DNA from: Pampus argenteus
Lineage: Eukaryota; Chordata; Actinopteri; Scombriformes; Stromateidae
Assembly: GCA_036937835.1 (NCBI GenBank)
Contig: CM072876.1
Location: 15,159,501-15,223,500 of the forward strand
Direction: 5' to 3'
DNA: 64,000 nt
The position numbers were made by a program, and so were the translations under genes. Of the stretch, positions 49,919 through 61,606 are shown one piece after another (positions within the stretch are counted from its first letter, which is position 1; the number at the start of each line of letters is the position of its first letter). The notes beneath the pieces were generated by a model, which made no database searches, was not told the origin of the DNA, and saw nothing but the letters and a program-made list of their open reading frames with translations.

Positions 49919-50627
49919 GTAAAAAAAAAAAAGACAAGTTGTTATTATTGTGTCATGCTATATACATATTCATTTACTTCTTGCTATCTTGCCGCATGAG
50001 AAACACATGTGCGCTGATGTACTTTTTAAAGGGTCCTTTTTGACATTACATGGTGATAATGGTGAGATGACGTAGGCCTAGCTTACAGTGAGGTCAGGAA
50101 TTTCCATTGGTCGAGTTTTACCTTGCTAATAATGCAGCCTGTTAGTGTGCAGTGACAGAGTCCAGTTGTAAAGCGGCTCCTCCCTCTGACCTCAGTGAAT
50201 GAGCCTGTGAGATAAGTACAGACTAGACTCCCAGAGTCCTGCCTATCTGTAGCAGGACCGCGAGCCAGATGACACCCTGCAGTACAAACTCACTACACTC
50301 ACCGTCAGCGTCTCATTCAGTGTGTTAGGAAATCAAAAGATTGTAGTTGATGTGCTGAACTGTGTATCCTCAATACCAGTCCTAAAGCTTGATCTCACGT
50401 GGATTTTTGCTACTTTTGTAAAGAAGGCAGAGTCCCTCTGTGCAACATGAGTCTCCCTCTGCTCAGCATCTCCAAAAGTCAAATGAAACCCGTCTCCTCC
50501 TAATGTCATGTGACTGTCGGCGGAAGTGAGAGCTTCCAGGTTGTGCTGGCCTGGTTTGTCTCAGGTTAAATGACATTTATCACATTTGTGTGGAAAAGTA
50601 ACTTAGTTTTGTTTCTGTCTTTTTTAG
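49919..50627 (+). other. enah: enah intron 12
   Basis: A 709-nt intron of unique sequence, apart from an A-rich stretch just after the donor. No other feature is recognised. Confidence 0.85.
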
Positions 50628-50685
50628 GACATTCTGGATGAGATGAGAAAGGAGCTGTCGAAGCTAAAAGAAGAGCTCATTGATG
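50628..50685 (+). CDS. enah: enah exon 13: tetramerisation coiled coil, middle
   Basis: The exon encodes DILDEMRKELSKLKEELID plus one base. It is the core of the right-handed coiled coil that joins four subunits, and is nearly identical to mammalian Mena. The acceptor is 'gtcttttttag' and the donor 'gtaaaa'. Confidence 0.96.
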
Positions 50686-51224
50686 GTAAAATACACTGAA
50701 ACCTCTACTCTCTTTCTTTCTTTCTTTGAAGGAAGCGAAATAGCTCAGCACTCTTATCAGAATCATACTGATTAATGTCAAAGGTAAGGCTGTTGTCATG
50801 ACTCACAGCTTTAATAGCAGCTCACATGCATCAGTGTAGTTGGAGTGAAACCTGCTGCGGCACCAGTTTTGGTGCAGTAGGCAGGATGTTCAGCTGTGCA
50901 CAGTGCTGCTGTGCAGAAATGTGCAAAACCTGAGTGTTTTCAGCAATCGCCTGCAGTCAGTCTGGAGCCCCACACAGACTCAATATGGCTTGCATAACAT
51001 TTCTGCTTTTAATGTCAACGTATATAAAGGTGCAGTTGTGTCATTGGATCTTTGTGACTTAATCTGTGACTATTTTTAATGTCTCAGCACATGTTATAGT
51101 TACTATTTATGTCGGTGTATATGTTAGTTTAGTTTTAAATGTCCCTGCATGGGATCAATACAGTTTTGAGCTTAAATTGTGAATGAAGTGCTTGTGACAC
51201 GTGCCGTTCCCTCTGTGCCCTCAG
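50686..51224 (+). other. enah: enah intron 13
   Basis: A 539-nt intron with a short CTTT-type tract after the donor and otherwise unique sequence. Nothing further is recognised. Confidence 0.85.
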
Positions 51225-51262
51225 CTATCAGGGAGGAGCTGGGCAAGTCCAGCACAGCGTAG
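51225..51262 (+). CDS. enah: enah exon 14, coding part: C-terminus and stop
   Basis: After the split Ala codon the exon reads IREELGKSSTA and then TAG. This is the conserved Mena C-terminus and the end of the tetramerisation helix. The acceptor is 'tctgtgccctcag'. The same exon continues as the long 3' UTR. Confidence 0.96.
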
Positions 51263-53910
51263 AGGATCCGTACTGCCTGTTGACAACGTCTACACCCACG
51301 TGACCCGACAGACAACTTTGGTCAGTTTTGAGACATGACACACGACTGCAGCGGAAAATTAAAAACAACATAACGGCGATGACGACGATAATCACATTCA
51401 TACTGAGAGGGGACACTACAGAACAACAAAGGAGAGGGTGATGGTGGGAGGCTTGTACCTCTGATAGCTGTGACCCCCCCCTCCCTTCCTTTCTCCCTCA
51501 TCCCTCCCCCTATCCCCATAGCCTCCCCTACCCCTCCCGCTGAGGGCATCACATCCTGGAGGACGATTCTCAGTCTGAAAGAGAAGCGGATGTCTTTATG
51601 CAAAGATGTTTTCTCTCTTTTTGTCCTATAACAACAAGAAAGAACACCCCGAAAAAACAAAACAAAACAAAAAAAACAACAATATTGAACTCTTCAGTGA
51701 TACTGTATTAACCATTGGCGCATAAGTGAACAGAGCATCAGAACTCTGAGCACGTTCTTGTGATTTACTATCAAAAAGGCACGTTTTAATAAGCGAGTTT
51801 GGAGACGGGAAGAAGGTGGGGGATGGAAAAATAAAAAACGTTTTTTCCCATAATGCCATAGGGGTAGCGTGCGTGCGTGCGTGTGTGTGCGTGTGTGTTT
51901 GGGCGCGTGTGCGAGTATGTATGGGGGACTGACAGTCTCCGGTGAAGTCCACCACTGCAGGACACTGTAAAGCTCGTCTTCCTCAAATACTATTTTAACC
52001 TGAATATGTACAAAAGAGAGAAAAAAAGTTATTTAGGAAAAAAAACAAAAAAAAAACAACAACAAAAATATCTATCAATCATGTCTGTTTCAGCGTAGAT
52101 CTATGGCCATATCAAGTAGCTCAATAATCCAATCTTTAAACAGGATGCTCTCTCGTCTGTCTCTTCGTCTGTGGACTCATAATCAGAACTGATGTTTCCC
52201 TCCTGAAGTGATCGCTCCGTTGAGACGTTTTACCCTCGTTTCTTTTTTTTTTTCATAGCGTTGAGTGGCAGGTGGACAAGACAACGGGGAGGTAGCCGCC
52301 TGTCAGACGGCAGACATCGTAGCTCTCTGATTGGCTAATACCTGTCACGCCTAGTCGACCGTGGCCGGACGTGTAGATAGAACTGACTCTTCCCTCCTTT
52401 TCTCTCTTGGTCTCCGTCATGTTTGTTATGTTTAGGTACTCCGTTTTGGTGCATGAACGGTTGTTTTCTTCATATGGTGAGGGTCACAAGTCTGCCACGA
52501 AATTGCATTAACTGTCATGTGTTTTATTACAAGCAATAAGTGTAGCATCTATTTTAAGGCCCCCGTGTCCCAGTCCCAACACCACCAAACGTTTTTCAAC
52601 ATCTGTGTGTCCTTTTTTTTTGGCCCTCCTGAGCCCCCTTTGGACAATGTTACTGTGTAACATCGCACCGCCTCTCGTTTGATTTTCCAGTGAAACTGAA
52701 GGCTGACATGAAAGAACATCAGAGCAACACTGTAAGACATGATTTCATGGAATAACACTTTCTAAATCACCACTCTCTCCTTTCTTATTTTTTATTTTTG
52801 TTTTCTATAAAAATCCAAGGATACTGTATCTTTTAGCCACATTGAGGCTGAGCTGTTCTTATTTTTTATTTTAGCACATTTCTATTACTAAAACTTTTGA
52901 AAGGTGCACAGGATAACCCAAGTGTCTAAGAGATGGTGTCCAATAGGACATGAATGTGCCATTTACTCTTTCACCAGTGCTTACTGATGACGTGCATGTC
53001 TTTTTTTCTTTGCCTTTTCCTCCTGCCGCTGTCAAAAACTGTGTTTTCCCAGAGGTTTGACATACACAAGGAAACTGTCACTTTATTCTAAAAACACATT
53101 TCTTTCAATATGTTTCATTTTAAGTGCTGTTTGTTTCTCTAAAAGCTCAAAGTACAATCAACTTGAGAGGAATATGTTGGGAGCTGAGACTGATGTCCAA
53201 ATACTGTAGCTGTTGATGGCAGGTCAAGGTAGCAGATAAAAGTCCACCATACAGTTACTGTACTCTTGTTTTCTCAATGAGATCCTGAAGGATAGCTTCA
53301 CCAATACAATCAAACGTCATGACTTCTAACAGCCACCCGCAGCGGGGTCTGCAGAATAAACTAACGGCCCTAAAACAACCTTTTGACCTTCTTAAAATGA
53401 CGCTTCGTTCTGTAACATCCGTAGTATGAATTTTACATTCAGTGGTTTTTTAAGAAGCATTGAACTGAACTTGTATGTTCACGCTTAATGTCACTGTTCT
53501 GGCTTCATTGCAACTTAAAGGGACACTCCAGCTATTTTTCTATCACACTTGCATAAAGTTGGGGGAATCACAAAAAATTAAAGCAGCTGAGACTAAGACA
53601 TCCTGACTTTTCGTCCCTGGTGTCATCATCAGGGTTATTAAGAGTAACTTGACTAGTAAAGTGATTTTGTACTGGTAAAATATGTGGAGTGGCCCTTTAA
53701 ATTACGATGATGAGAGTTGGTTAAGGAGTTTTGATCATACGTTGCTTGTAAATCCTAACAAAAGGTTTGTTTGCTTGTTAACGTGGCTGTTGGATCTCAT
53801 GTTTCAAGGGCTCGGATGTTTGCAGCTTTGCTACAAAAGATGAGAAAGCACAGATTTTTTGAAAATGATGTTTCTCTCATTTGTTTGGGATTGGGTCATA
53901 TTTCTTTTAA

Positions 53911-53926
53911 AATAAATAAAAATAAA
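53911..53926 (+). terminator. enah: Candidate proximal polyadenylation signals
   Basis: Three AATAAA hexamers start at 53911, 53915 and 53921 and are followed by the GU-rich 'ctgtgatgttgtac'. This would give a 3' UTR of about 2.7 kb. Confidence 0.5.
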
Positions 53927-55093
53927 ATACTGTGATGTTGTACAAAATGCCATAACCCTTTGGTTTAAGTGTGGACAGAAGGTTTTGGCATCAAAGTCAG
54001 ATTTCAGGTCTGTGTCTCATCTTCTCATCCACCTTTTTAAATGGAAAAACATCCAGCCAAGAGGTTCCCTGTACTGAGTGTTTACACAGCATTGATTGCA
54101 CTTTATGACAAAAAAAACAAAAACAGAAAAAAAACCCACAGAGCAATCCAACATACTCTGACAACAGTTGCTTAGAGCCTCTGTCGCCAACAGTGTGGCT
54201 ATCTCACCAAAGGATTCAACTCGGCAGTCTCCTGCTAAACATAATCACTCTCAACAAAGTCGCCTTTCTTATTTTTGTATCATTTTTGTCAAGAGGAAAA
54301 AAAAACAAAAACCCCAGAAAGATGTCTGTCTATATATTCAGTCTTTGAACGTGATGGCAAGTGAAATGTTGTGATCAAGAAATCTCTTTTGTGAAAGCTA
54401 TGTGGTTTGTGCCTTGTTCCGAAGTTGCATTTAATATGTCAAAGATATAAAAAGATGACTAGTAATAATATCAAAGGGACTGTCATTATGATCATTCTAT
54501 TTTTTATTTTTTTTTTCCCATCATGCTGATTCGAAGGGAGGAAGTTCAATGACTATGGTACTGTTCCCCAACAGGAAAGACATCTTTGCAGCAAGATTGT
54601 CTTTCTTTTTTTCCTTTTTTTAAAACCGAATTTCTTTCTCCGTACATCAAACCTTTGAGACATGAGGCCTACAAGGGTTCAAAGATGATTTTTTTTCTAA
54701 TCCTAGCCCTAGTTTGGAAGTCCAGATGAGTCTGGCGTTGGGTGTTCTGTGTTCCCTCATGCCATTTTAAATGTCACAGAAGACTGTTTGTGTTCAACAG
54801 CTTAGCTTTCTTTACACGCTTGGAAAAAACCAGTTCTGTCCTCTGCAGTGAGATCTGCCCCGTGTTATTGTAAGGTCGCTGATGGAAACCTTTATCTATG
54901 TCCAGTTTTATAGATGAGGGAACTGAAGGAGGAATATTAGCAGAGATGAATTTGGCTGAAAGGCACAGCAAGTTTCTTTTTTTGAGGACGGGTTTCCAGA
55001 CTTATTCTTTTATCATCTGCATTGTACCATACTGTTCTCATGTTAATTAGTCTTTTCTTACATGCTAACATATTGTTTTGTTTGAGCAAATTA

Positions 55094-55099
55094 AATAAA
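55094..55099 (+). terminator. enah: Distal polyadenylation signal of enah
   Basis: An AATAAA hexamer with a GT-rich downstream element ('gacgtttgttttgaaatggtg') 25-45 nt later. It is the last such arrangement before AT-rich intergenic sequence. Confidence 0.65.
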
Positions 55100-56210
55100 A
55101 ATTGCAATACAAAGACCAGACGTTTGTTTTGAAATGGTGTACAACAAGCTTAACATGTTAGTCTCACACATCATATTATATTATCATTTTATACTTTCAG
55201 ACTTATGATTATGAATATCAAACTAATGCATAGTAATTAGAATGATTTGAAAAAAACACATTTAAATGAAGTAGGGTCATAGTAGACCAGTATTTGTGAA
55301 TAAATAAAACTAATTTAATTTGAGTCTTAGATGTGTGTATGACAAACGTAGACTAACTTTACTGCTGCGGTTCACTCTCAGCGCTCTCATAGCATCGTTT
55401 TTGGCTGCAGAAGAAGCTCGAAAACAGTTAAATATGTAACTAGTCTACTCAAAAATATTAATTAGAGTCACTGAAAGTCATTGAACTGACTCGGTAATGT
55501 CAGCAAGGCAACAATATCCGTTGCTGCATACTTATAAGCTGCATACTCTCACTTTATTTGAACGACGACTCCTTGGATTCCCTGCAGATCTTGCACCAGG
55601 TCGAGATCAGTTCACGGCTTCAGCTGTGACAACATGTCCGACCGCTCCGCAGCGGAGGAGAACAGGAAGAGGAAGACGAACTGAAGCCTTAAAATGTGCT
55701 TTCTGTCAGCATGAGCGATGTGTGCGATCTTCCTACTGATGCTGCTCTGTGGGCTGACAGTTTTAATCGTCTCTCTGATTGCATAAAACCAGGGCTTTGC
55801 AGCTACTTTCCACCCTTGCACTTTTTTTTGAGGGAACTTTTGGTTTTAACTGCTTAGATCACTCACCTGGATCACATATGTAGGTTTAAAGAAGAGAGGA
55901 TGGCGGCAAGAAAAGACAAGGGAATTGGGCAAAGTCAATAAAAAACAGCCATTGATATAATGTTGAATTAATGAATAAAGTTCTAATTTGGTTTATGGAT
56001 ATGGTATATTGTCAATAAAATAAAAATTAAATTGTGTATATTTCTTTTTGTTTGCATCAAAGTTGTAAGAAATGCACTGAGTTGAAGTCATCGGTTATGA
56101 GTCTAATAAAAGTTTCCGGGGTGACACTACACACACACACACACATCCTGATACTTCAGATGAAAGTGGTTTGCGAGTTTGAGTACGTTAAAGGAAACTT
56201 CCCGCACTTT

Positions 56211-56248
56211 ATTGGTCGTGCAGCAGTTGCACTTGTTGCGGGCGGGGC
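56211..56248. promoter_or_regulatory. Inverted CCAAT box and GC box, possible small promoter
   Basis: ATTGG at 56211-56215 is an inverted CCAAT box, and GGGCGGGGC at 56240-56248 is an Sp1-type GC box 24 nt later. They lie in the most GC-rich part of the intergenic region, 1.3 kb upstream of lbr exon 1. Which transcript they would serve is unknown. Confidence 0.35.
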
Positions 56249-57270
56249 GTAGAGAGGTCTGGCAGTGCATCTGCAGTTCATCTGAGGTTTGATTTGACTC
56301 GCAGCCAGAAAAAGGCTGTGCTGTGGCGAAAGCTAAGACAGGAAAACACCCCGAGCTGCCGAAGACAGAATGAGGAAGCCGAGAAAACCTCCATGCTGTA
56401 ATTGGATTGGAGAATTTGAATTTTCAAAAGTCATGTTCACGGCAACGGGCAGGTGTAAATACTGTTTTACACAAGTGTCAGGTGACCTTTGGACGTACAT
56501 TTATGTACATAGGAGATGGTCGGCAGCTGTTACTGACTTCGCTTCGTTAAGGGTTTAATGCAAATACTCTCAGCTCATGGTGCAGTTTCCCTCAGAGATA
56601 CTACCTAATAACAAATCAAGGGCAGAGATTAAAGCAAGTGGGATAACTGCTTTGGTCAGAAACACTTCTCTGGAGTGCAAAGCCCTGTATTTTATGCAGG
56701 CTGTGTGGTATGTGTGAGATAATGAGAAAAATATTATACTATATAATATGCATAGAGTGGGACTTATAGTAGGGAACACATTAGCTGTATTGGATCCATT
56801 TGCCATGTCACGATTTAATGCACGTTTTCCTCTTTACAGCCTACCACAAATCTGACAACAGGCAATTGTTTATTATGCAACACAATTATGCAAATTGTTT
56901 CAAGTGTCTTTTTTTTATATTTGTTTAAATAATATAGCAATAGACTATAGTATTAAATATAATTAAATGAGAAAAAATCATGTGTATATATTAATATATA
57001 ATGTTACATTAATAGCCTGAAAATGTTGGTATTTTTATACATACATACTGAAGTTGTAAGTACAATTTTCTTTTTTACACAAGTATGTCCATTTCTATAT
57101 GAATTGTTTTCTATCACAGCCAATGTGTTGTGATGGAAAATGTAAATTATGAGGCGTAACTTGTAATTCATATCTAAATATTGTTTATGTGATCATATCT
57201 TCTAACCCAGCCTACCATTTTGTCTGGTAATATGACACCAGTAAACAAAGTAGTCGTGACTCTCGACCAA

Positions 57271-57389
57271 CCAATCCCGACTCAGTTAAAATCCAGCGAC
57301 GTCCAATAAGATCGCAGAGCTGTTTGAAACGAACACTGAGCTGGCCAATCAGCAGGGTTCGCGCCTTCCTAGTCACTGGTCGGTTTTGT
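57271..57389 (+). promoter_or_regulatory. lbr: lbr promoter: three CCAAT boxes, CHR-like and E2F-like motifs
   Basis: CCAAT boxes lie at 57271-57275, 57303-57307 and 57345-57349, spaced 32 and 42 nt start to start. TTTGAA (the CHR hexamer of cell-cycle genes) is at 57323-57328 and TTCGCGCC (E2F-like) at 57358-57365. No TATA box is seen. Repeated CCAAT boxes bound by NF-Y together with a CHR are typical of G2/M-expressed genes. The exact transcription start is not known. Confidence 0.6.
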
Positions 57390-57531
57390 AAAGAGAGGGA
57401 GGGAGAAAGCGCTACGTCAAACGTTTGTCAAAATCTGTTTAAAAAAAAATATTAATCTTAATGTATTAATTCTTCGCATTATTAAAGGATATTGTATCAG
57501 TTTTAACTCGAATTAACCGCGCAATATTAAG
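57390..57531 (+). other. lbr: lbr exon 1 (5' UTR), approximate start
   Basis: A strong donor 'aag|gtaagtgc' at 57532 follows an AT-rich leader just downstream of the CCAAT cluster, as expected for a non-coding first exon joined to the acceptor before the start codon at 60982. The 5' boundary is a guess. Confidence 0.55.
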
Positions 57532-60500
57532 GTAAGTGCATCCGTCTAACGTGTTTTTTTGTGGTGCAAGATGGTAAATCGCATTACGCTTCTCTTTGTT
57601 GGGACAGTGCTGCTAAGCCGAAGCTAACCGAAACAAGCTTCAGGCACCGACTAGTTTCTGGATTCTTAACTTCTTTCCACTAGTCCAAGTAAAATAGTGA
57701 CTAACTGTTAGATTATATTTATGCTGACACCCTTCTCCTAGAAGTGTTTGTTAGTGCTTGCCAGTAGCACTTTAACGTTTAACTAAGGCATGGCGTTGAA
57801 GACGCGCTATACGCCAACATCTAAGTTAGATGCGCAACTAACGTTATGCTGTGTCCAGAAATTAGACGGCTCCCGCCCTTGCTCAAAGAAAGTCTCTATA
57901 TGATTGTAACGGTAACATTAGCCTAGTCGGCTTATATCGGTTGCCCTCACGCCGTATGTTTAAACATCTTTTGCAGGCATATAGACACAACATTCACTTT
58001 TGTTAAACTTCTTAAGTTGTTCTCCCGGTTTGAGTTTTTGGCGGATGCGTTTTGTTTCCTCCCTGCAGTATTTGAATGCATGACGTTTTCCCTCCTTTCA
58101 CCTTCTGTCGCTTTCAGGCTGCATCTGGGCGAAGCTCACAAGCTAACAAAGCAAACGTTCGGAGCATCCCGTTAAAGAAACAGCGACTACATAGTTCATA
58201 TGAGTTTAACGGGGTTACTGTGGTAACGTCACCGAAGAAGGCAACCAAGTTCGCAATTGTGTGTGTGAAGCGGTAAAATGCATCAACCTAACTTGTTAAT
58301 TAATGATCTATAGGTCAAAATAGGAACAGTTAACCTGCGTATAATCACACCGTTACTAGCGTGAAGTCTTTTAATTTGGTTAACTCTAGTTCACATTTAT
58401 CACTTAACGTCGGTGCTACTAGATTGTGATATATAGTTAACATTAGATGCTCTTATATTTAATGTATGTTATAGCTATAATTCGCGGATGTTGCCGGTGT
58501 GCGGTAACTTTTGATGGCGCATTATATGGACTAAAGTTTGTGTTGCAGTCGGTAATTTTCAGTGTGTATTTTGTGTTTTAAGGCAACCGTACAGTTGTAT
58601 CCCAACGCTGCGAAAATGAAACCTAGTAAACACGCTATCATGTTCACGCATCTGCTTACCGCTTCCTCGGTGGGAGCTAATCTGATTCAAACGTTTCAAA
58701 GGGGCTGCTGCGTTACAGGTGGAGCTAGTTTTCTAGCACAAAGAGGGGAGGATGTCGGCCTCCCGTGGATTTAAAAACTCCACCCACGTCACAGCCCCTA
58801 ACCTTTCATCAGCCCAGCCTGAGATCTGATGGGAAACTCTCATCAGTCACGATTCAGCCCTGACTTCCACATCCCATATGGAAGTCTGCAGGCGAGCCAG
58901 GAGAGCAACACAGGGACTAACTTTGGGTGTGTCACATTGACTCAGATGATGTGATGTGGAGTTTTTGTGTTTTTGCTAGATTAGATCAGTTACTCGAGGA
59001 TTAGAGGTTGAGCACACATGTCTGACTCTCCCTGCCTCTATTTGTAGTAACCCTAGTGAGCCAACTCAATGGACTGTCGGAGCGTTTAGCTGTAAATCAG
59101 TGGAGTTATTTTGCGCTTACAAGAGATTGATGAGACACACGCTGGATCTGATTGTACAGCAGAGAGGTTTGGTACCTATTAAGTCCTCTGTGATTGTCAG
59201 GTTTGGCCTGAAGGAGTTATTTGATTTGTGTATGATGCTGAACTTCCCATTAGACAGACCATTTAAAGCAAAACACACAACCTGAATCATTAATCCTAAC
59301 CTCAGAGCAGTTTCTGTATGCTTCCTGCTATTTACTGAAGCACAGTGCTGTTTCAACCACTGGAATTTTAATTAGCAAGACTGCTTATAAGAGTATATCA
59401 TTACACGTGTGGCTGAAGTTATCACCAGTCGAGTGCTGAAGCCAGCTCGCCTTGCTGAAACTCCTGTGCAGGAAGTGTCTTAAATTGTTTCCTTCCTTCC
59501 ACTTTTAGTCATCGTAATGTTCTTGTTAAAGTGTTACTAATCAAAAATGACTTTCTTTGTGTTCTTATGCTGTTAGTAGCAGATTAGCTGAAACATGCGT
59601 ATTATTTTGCTCAACACCATAGGTGTTAATTTTAGTATGAGCGGTGTGTGCCTGGATATGAGCTTTGCTTCATGTCGTTTCATTTTTTTATTTGTTTAGC
59701 TGACAATTTAAACGTTTTGCAGGACACACTATAAGGTTTTGGTTTCTCCAGTAGGAAAAAACCCCATCTGTGGGTGTCCACTAGTGACCAGCTGTTATTA
59801 TCATCATTTTATAATCCCAGTTAAATTTTATGGTTGTCTTCAAAAGTCTCTGCTAGATTTGACAACGTTGACACCCAGCCACAGTTTACCGTTATTTGTA
59901 CAGTGGCTGATGTGAAATTCCTTGCCTGGCTGGCTGCGACTTGAATGGCACAACTCTTTCAGACAGATGGCTTTGGGTAAACCTAGCAGGGACAGACCTG
60001 TCAGCAGTTCTGCAGCAGTGTGGTGGTTTTCTAGACACTGAGCCCCTCTGCTCACTAATGTTCCATAATGCTGACCTTGCCTGGCCCACGTCATTGTGCC
60101 CAGTAGTGAACACTGCAGTAGGATTTTGCTGTTCCACAGTATTTACTAATGTAGGTCTGCAACAATATTTTAAAAATGTAAATAATTTGATTGGGATGGT
60201 GGGTTGATACTGTTAATGGTTTCCAATGATTTATTTAATGGTGTAATTAATTTTCTACATGAATCCAAAGCAGGTTTTTAAGGAGTTCAAGTTAGTTTCA
60301 CGCATCAACAAAGCAAATTAAATCAGTCGGGTAACACAGATTCTGTTCGGATCCCCCAGTTTGTTTGGGGATCCCCCAGGGGATTTTGTCTGTGATGATG
60401 TAGCAGTGTACTGTGTTGTCCTGGGGTTAAACATGTTTCTAGTAAGTTAATTTGAAGAGTAAATGCTGTGGGCGTGGCCATCTGTGAAAACAAACTTCCA

Positions 60501-60971
60501 GTTTTGATTCATTTTAATTAGGCCACTCTGACAGGAAGTTGTATGCCAAGTTGCAGTCAGCTAACCACTAAAACAACGTGACTGACAATGAGCACATTGA
60601 CATGTTGAGATGCTGCTGTCCTTGTCATTCAAGCAGACTGTTGAGGTTTGAGCTCATGCTGTACCTCAGTGCACCGTATAGAGACAGAAAGGGGAACATA
60701 TGATCACAATGCCTGCCATCGTTTCAAATCATTGTTCTTGACTATACTTAGCAATAGAAAAGTAGATTAGCACTGCAATGTATTCTTCAATCTTAATTCT
60801 TAAATTCTTCAAAATAAAAAAATCGAAAAACCACCCAACAGACAGTTTGGATCAAAGTGGGAATAATAGTTTACGGTGATTTCTCTCAGTCCACTAAACA
60901 GTTCAGGAAGCTGTTTAGTCTGTAGTTGTTGTTTACTCTGTTGTTTAACTCCTGTTATCACCTATTCTCAG
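57532..60971 (+). other. lbr: lbr intron 1
   Basis: A 3.4-kb intron. Its first kilobase contains a possible extra exon at 58118-58272 and another short open frame at 57790-57903. The rest is unique sequence without recognised repeats or genes. Confidence 0.6.
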
Positions 60972-61146
60972 GTCAACGAGGATGCCTTCTGTGAAGTACC
61001 ACAAAGGGGACATGGTGATGGGCCGCTGGCCCGGGAGCAACCTGTATTATGAGGTCAAGGTGCTGCGCTTTGATACCAAAAGTCAGCTTTACACAGTCAT
61101 CTACAAGGATGGTACTGAACTGGAGCTCAGGGAGCAGGACATGAGG
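60972..61146 (+). CDS. lbr: lbr exon 2: start codon and Tudor domain
   Basis: Ten nt of 5' UTR precede the ATG at 60982, which has A at position -3. The exon then encodes 55 residues beginning MPSVKYHKGD and containing GRWPGSNLYYEVKVL and YKDGTELELREQDMR. This is the N-terminal Tudor domain of the lamin B receptor, an inner nuclear membrane protein that tethers heterochromatin and lamin B to the envelope. The Tudor domain faces the nucleoplasm and interacts with chromatin, including H4K20me2 in published work. The acceptor is 'cctattctcag' and the donor 'gtagga'; exit phase is 0. Identity is clear from similarity to vertebrate LBR ([21 protein letters not shown] in human). Confidence 0.96.
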
Positions 61147-61390
61147 GTAGGACCAAAGTCATAACAATACATTTGATGTACATCTTCAGTGGTTATGAAG
61201 GGTCTATAGACCACAGCTTGAACAACAGGAGTTAAATTTTAATGCTACTTTATCGCTAACATCAATAGTGTTAACTAGTGGACCAGATATCAGTAGATCT
61301 CAAAATGACTTATTTTGGTTTAATGTTCTTTATACTTTGTCGCACCAGTTGTTACTAATAGCTATGATCTCCCCTTTGGTTTTCCCTCAG
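61147..61390 (+). other. lbr: lbr intron 2
   Basis: A short 244-nt intron with GT-AG ends and no other feature. Confidence 0.85.
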
Positions 61391-61606
61391 ACTGCTGCTG
61401 GTTTCCAGACCCGCTCCCGCTCTCGTTCTCGTTCTCGATCACCAGGCCGCCGTCGCAGCCGGTCACGCTCCCCAGCGAGGACCACGCGACGCTCCTCCTC
61501 TCGCACGGCGGCGGCTGTCGCTGCTGCAGCTATAACAGAGAGCGCGCCGTCCTCCCGCAGGGACACAAAGCCGAAGGATGCACTTGAGGATAGGCTCAGT
61601 CCCCTG
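61391..61606 (+). CDS. lbr: lbr exon 3: RS-rich nucleoplasmic region
   Basis: The exon has 72 codons in phase 0. It begins TAAGFQTRSRSRSRSRSPGR and continues RRRSRSRSPARTTRR, then an Ala-rich stretch and KPKDALEDRLSPL. The Arg-Ser repeats match the LBR RS domain, a substrate of SRPK1 and CDK1 that controls binding to chromatin, HP1 and lamin B. The acceptor is 'gttttccctcag' and the donor 'gtaagt'. The Ala-rich insert (AAAVAAAA) is longer than in mammals. The antisense open frame is an artefact of composition. Confidence 0.95.

Larger units (their letters stand above)
1..55120 (+). other. enah: enah gene (Mena, Ena/VASP actin regulator), partial at 5' end
   Basis: This is the gene-level entry for the exons listed below. 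Ena/VASP proteins bind barbed ends of actin filaments, recruit profilin-actin through polyproline and promote filament elongation in lamellipodia, filopodia and growth cones. The exons spell, in order, EVH1, LERER repeats, a long Ser/Thr/Pro insert, polyproline, the G-actin-binding block, the F-actin-binding block and the C-terminal tetramerisation coiled coil. The LERER array separates Mena from its paralogues VASP and EVL. All junctions are GT-AG and phase-compatible except for the frame change inside the polyproline exon. Predicted length is about 798 residues with the large cassette exon and about 533 without, close to the mammalian neural and ubiquitous forms. The first coding exon and promoter were not identified. 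Confidence 0.95.
51263..55120 (+). other. enah: enah 3' UTR
   Basis: About 3.85 kb of non-coding sequence follows the stop. It contains G/U-rich repeats at 51868-51925 on the sense strand, A-rich stretches (51655-51685, 52020-52070) and many U-rich tracts that could bind RNA-stability factors. No introns or coding signature are seen. The end is set by the distal AATAAA at 55094; an alternative end is possible near 53930. Confidence 0.75.
55121..57389. other. enah-lbr intergenic region
   Basis: About 2.3 kb separate the enah poly(A) site from lbr exon 1. It is AT-rich for most of its length, especially 56880-57180. A short CA array lies at 56130-56145 and a small GC-rich stretch at 56211-56260. 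Open frames of up to 80 codons (for example 55497-55739 +) match no family I know and are not called genes. Confidence 0.7.

Noticed and set aside
57790..57903. Short open frame beginning MALKTRYTPTSKLDAQ in lbr intron 1
   Set aside because: It has only 37 codons, no family match known to me and no splice or promoter signal of its own, so it is probably chance.
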